Source of the DNA: Candidatus Bathyarchaeota archaeon
GTDB lineage: Archaea; Thermoproteota; Bathyarchaeia; Bathyarchaeales; Bathyarchaeaceae
DNA length: 42,348 nt
Assembly: GCA_029882515.1 (NCBI GenBank)
Contig: JAOUKN010000007.1
Span: forward strand, 1-42,348
Reading direction: 5' to 3'
Each line of letters opens with the position of its first letter. Position 1 is the first letter of the stretch. The translations under genes and the position numbers were made by a program. Below, in pieces: positions 40,198 through 42,348 of this stretch. The notes under the pieces were generated by a model that saw only the letters and a list, made by a program, of their open reading frames with translations, was not told where the DNA came from and did no database searches.

Positions 40198-40773
40198 TTA
40201 TTTTAGAAAGATTTCCCAAACGAAAAAGCACGCGAGTACTAGAGTAAGCAAAGCGTTGAGGAAGACTAATCCTTCTTCCTTTTTTCTCGAACTGATACCT
40301 GCATACGTAATTAAGAAAATTCCAATTGTCCAAATTATGAGTCCAACCCAAAAGTGGAGTGGAGAGAAGGTTATTGTATAGACTCCGCCAACTGATTCCC
40401 TTACCATCGATACGCCATAAAAGAAAAAACCCAATATAGCAGAGAAAAGGCCAGTGCCCTCAAGTAACATGAAAACACCACCTCTTACATTGGGAGAGTG
40501 CTCAGCAATACCTATAGATAACAATATCACGCCTAACGCGAGTACCGTTACTGCAGTAATGTTGGTTTGAATCATTTGCATAAAAACGATAATATCCGTC
40601 GTTTGAACCTCTATCATAAAGAAAACAGAGATAAAAATCACTAGGGGACCCAGTAGAAAAGTACCGTCAGTAGGTTTCAATTCAACCATGAACATTCTTA
40701 TTCTGATCGCACCAAAATAAAATTTGTGAACTATCACTCCACATGACCAGAGTAGAGCGAATATCAATGTCAC
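40198..40773 (-). CDS. Five-helix membrane protein of unknown function
   Basis: A 191-residue membrane protein with likely helices at about 2-22, 42-62, 73-92, 98-120 and 133-158, and a last hydrophobic stretch at 170-190. Not recognised. GTG 40771-40773 has no ribosome-binding site; ATG 40695, in the loop after the first helix, would remove one segment. It diverges from the NapH-like gene by about 110-120 nt, so the two could share regulation. Confidence 0.55.
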   Translation of the reverse strand: MTLIFALLWSCGVIVHKFYFGAIRIRMFMVELKPTDGTFLLGPLVIFISVFFMIEVQTTDIIVFMQMIQTNITAVTVLALGVILLSIGIAEHSPNVRGGVFMLLEGTGLFSAILGFFFYGVSMVRESVGGVYTITFSPLHFWVGLIIWTIGIFLITYAGISSRKKEEGLVFLNALLTLVLACFFVWEIFLK

Positions 40774-40890
40774 AGAGAGAAAAGAAGTCTAGAAGGTGTT
40801 GATGAAACATTTTTATGTAACTTGGATTCACCTTCTCTGACCAAAAAACCCCAGAAAACCAACAGATAAAACATCGGAGCATTGACAGAA

Positions 40891-41841
40891 ATGAAGGAAA
40901 CGACGTCTCGGCTCAAGAATTTTGTCTTCAGAATAGAAATAGCGAGAAAAATAACTCAGTTTCTTTGTTTCCTCCTACTCAATGCAATCGTGTTCGGTTT
41001 TCAGCCTTTGCCTCTTCTTCTTCCAGTTCTTCATAGTATTTGGACCCCCCAGAAAACAGTTGGCGATGCTTTCTCAGTCCTCCAACTAATGCTGTATGAA
41101 GTAACCTTCCCATGGCTTCCGATCGCCGCATTTCTTCTGATAGCAGTTGTTCTGAACAGAGCTACATGTGGATGGGTGTGTCCTTTCGGTTTCATTCAGG
41201 ATCTATTGGGCTACATCAAAAGGAAACATTCCCGAGTTTCTTCAAGAACTCATAAGGATATGATCAAAGTGAAATATGGAGTGCTATTGATCGTTCTGTT
41301 TGTCAGCGGATCGCTTTCGATTCTGCTTGCTACGGGTGTGGGACAGAGCTTCAGAAGAGCTTTAGGTGCCTTCGGCTCTGCACCATTTGATGTGTTAAGT
41401 CCATCTAATACGATCTTCGCTACTTTGCCCGAAATTGTGTTGGAAACCCGTTACGCTATACCATATTGGGTTGAAACAGGTGCGGATATACTCGGAGCGA
41501 TAGTCAATGGCATCTTGTCAAAGTCCATACTCTTTTGGATTCAGCTAGCCATAATGATTGGCGTTGTAGGTTTAGGCATATACATTCCAAGAAGTTGGTG
41601 TCGATATCTTTGTCCGCATGGTGCCGCCTTAGCCTTTCTAAATCGATTCAGCTTCCTTGGTTTAGAGAGGGATCCAGTTAGATGTACAAAAGTAGGATGC
41701 CGCTCATGTGTGGAAGTGTGTCCGATGAACGTGCCTATCTTAGAGCTACCTTGGGAAAAGTTCACTCACCCTGAGTGCATTTATTGTTTAAAATGTGTAT
41801 CTGCCTGTACAACGAAGGCAATTAGGCCACAATTTCCATAG
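40891..41841 (+). CDS. NapH-like polyferredoxin membrane protein
   Basis: About 316 residues. It has membrane segments and two CxxxCP motifs on the membrane-proximal loops, CGWVCPFGFIQDLLG and CRYLCPHGAALAFL, as in the NapH/CcoG-type Fer4_5 family. At the C terminus are two 4Fe-4S sites, CRSCVEVCP and CIYCLKCVSAC. It likely passes electrons between a quinone or membrane donor and a soluble or extracytoplasmic reductase. No partner reductase lies nearby. GGAG at 40876-40879 lies 11 nt before ATG 40891 but only two nt before the TTG at 40882, so ATG is chosen. Confidence 0.85.
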   Translation: MKETTSRLKNFVFRIEIARKITQFLCFLLLNAIVFGFQPLPLLLPVLHSIWTPQKTVGDAFSVLQLMLYEVTFPWLPIAAFLLIAVVLNRATCGWVCPFGFIQDLLGYIKRKHSRVSSRTHKDMIKVKYGVLLIVLFVSGSLSILLATGVGQSFRRALGAFGSAPFDVLSPSNTIFATLPEIVLETRYAIPYWVETGADILGAIVNGILSKSILFWIQLAIMIGVVGLGIYIPRSWCRYLCPHGAALAFLNRFSFLGLERDPVRCTKVGCRSCVEVCPMNVPILELPWEKFTHPECIYCLKCVSACTTKAIRPQFP

Positions 41842-41865
41842 AATTAGATCCCACTGTGATCCTGA

Positions 41866-41916
41866 CGTATACTACTTGGATTTCTATCGCCAGAGAATGT
41901 GGGCGCGTAGTATATG
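41866..41916. repeat. Inverted repeat after the NapH-like gene
   Basis: CGTATACTAC (41866-41875) pairs with GTAGTATATG (41907-41916) over 10 bp with one G-T wobble, leaving a 31-nt loop. It lies 25 nt after the gene's stop and before a T-run near 41978-41988. It may be a 3' structure of that mRNA. Confidence 0.4.
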
Positions 41917-41987
41917 CTGGACGAAGCAGGGCTTCTCAGCCGCTTTCTCAAAAGAATCTTCGTTTTTGGTATTATTCTCGTTATTTT

Positions 41988-42348
41988 TTAAATAGAACGT
42001 AGTTTGAACTCCCATTCACACCAAAATCCGTCAGGACGCTGATCTGGTGGACAAACTTTGCATTCTACTTCAATTTGTGGATTCAATTCTTTGGCAAAAC
42101 TTTTCAAGTAATCAAACCTCACTTTTTTACACGGAAATACGTCCAATCCTTTTCTAATTCTTGTCTCTTGGGTTCTGCACTTGACGACTCTAAATATGCC
42201 TCGGTTCCTTGAGACTTCAACCTCTTTGTTGGTTTGATCTAAAGCCCAGCTGGTCTTCGTTAGAAGGTTCAGAAGAGCAGCTACATCGATTTCCTTAAAT
42301 CCAAAAGTCTTCTTGAGATCCTTCGCTTCTAACTGACCCATTAGCTTC
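41988..42348 (-). CDS. DUF6125-like protein, cut by the window edge
   Basis: The visible 120 or so codons stay open to the end of the window, so the start probably lies outside. The sequence CRTQETRIRKGLDVFPCK, then LNPQIEVECKVCPPDQRPDGFWCEWEF carries conserved Cys and Trp and resembles the family annotated as DUF6125, a small protein of unknown role found in bacteria and archaea. ATG 42339-42341 is an internal candidate start but lacks a visible ribosome-binding site. Confidence 0.55.
   Translation of the reverse strand, partial: KLMGQLEAKDLKKTFGFKEIDVAALLNLLTKTSWALDQTNKEVEVSRNRGIFRVVKCRTQETRIRKGLDVFPCKKVRFDYLKSFAKELNPQIEVECKVCPPDQRPDGFWCEWEFKLRSI

Overview
The window reads as a chromosome segment of a TACK archaeon, most likely a Bathyarchaeia-like lineage. 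The evidence is archaeal throughout: type III RuBisCO with AMP phosphorylase and ribose-1,5-bisphosphate isomerase, aIF5B, archaeal-type ThrRS and ProRS, endonuclease Q, a class III signal-peptide pilin with its ATPase and membrane platform, a TackOD1-like protein, and ribosomal protein eS26, which within archaea is mainly a TACK/Asgard trait. Many genes start with GTG or TTG, often behind GGTG or GGAGG Shine-Dalgarno sequences. No tRNA, rRNA, CRISPR array or intact insertion sequence was recognised.

Layout. 1-1521: radical SAM/SPASM enzyme. 1522-2355: gene-poor, with hairpins. 2356-6154: the complete AMP (pentose bisphosphate) pathway, with RuBisCO and AMP phosphorylase diverging from a palindromic promoter element. 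6155-6537: decayed sequence. 6538-8348: aIF5B. 8527-12163: type IV pilus operon (ATPase, two TadC/GspF-type proteins, pilin). 12229-14390: TackOD1-like protein, ACT-V4R protein and a 55-residue zinc-ribbon protein. 14584-20996: membrane protein, two MoeA paralogues, a Gfo/Idh/MocA-DUF362 fusion and a family 2 glycosyltransferase. 21013-22255: two small membrane proteins. 22482-27540: agmatinase-family enzyme, a five-repeat surface protein, alanine dehydrogenase and a Glu/Leu/Phe/Val dehydrogenase. 27615-31628: ThrRS, a small Cys/His protein, PfkB kinase, eS26 and a CDP-alcohol phosphatidyltransferase. 31629-33480: an accessory patch with a decayed tyrosine recombinase, a micro-operon of two tiny genes, duplicated winged-helix genes and a GNAT fragment. 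33481-35115: Kelch/CARDB/half-dockerin surface protein. 35740-42348: DUF1805, ProRS, a 5-FTHF cyclo-ligase-like protein, VTT membrane protein, EndoQ, a membrane protein, a NapH-like Fe-S membrane protein, and the end of a DUF6125-like gene.

The strongest unusual signal is in the aIF5B gene. Its first 13 codons (6538-6576) and the remainder (from 6609) lie in different frames, separated by exactly 32 nt within the P-loop. Those 32 nt and their flanks fold into a textbook bulge-helix-bulge: a 4-bp central helix between two 3-nt bulges, an inner hairpin and an outer helix. I infer a mini-intron in an mRNA, removed by the tRNA-splicing endonuclease, which restores GHVDTGKT (or GHIDTGKT). Without splicing, the reading frame stops after 17 codons.

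How the genes work together: AMP phosphorylase releases ribose-1,5-bisphosphate from NMPs, the isomerase makes ribulose-1,5-bisphosphate, and RuBisCO converts it with CO2 to two 3-phosphoglycerates. The amino-acid dehydrogenases and the agmatinase-like enzyme suggest amino-acid or amine turnover. The MoeA pair supplies molybdenum or tungsten cofactor. The pilus operon and two glycosylation-rich surface proteins build the cell exterior.
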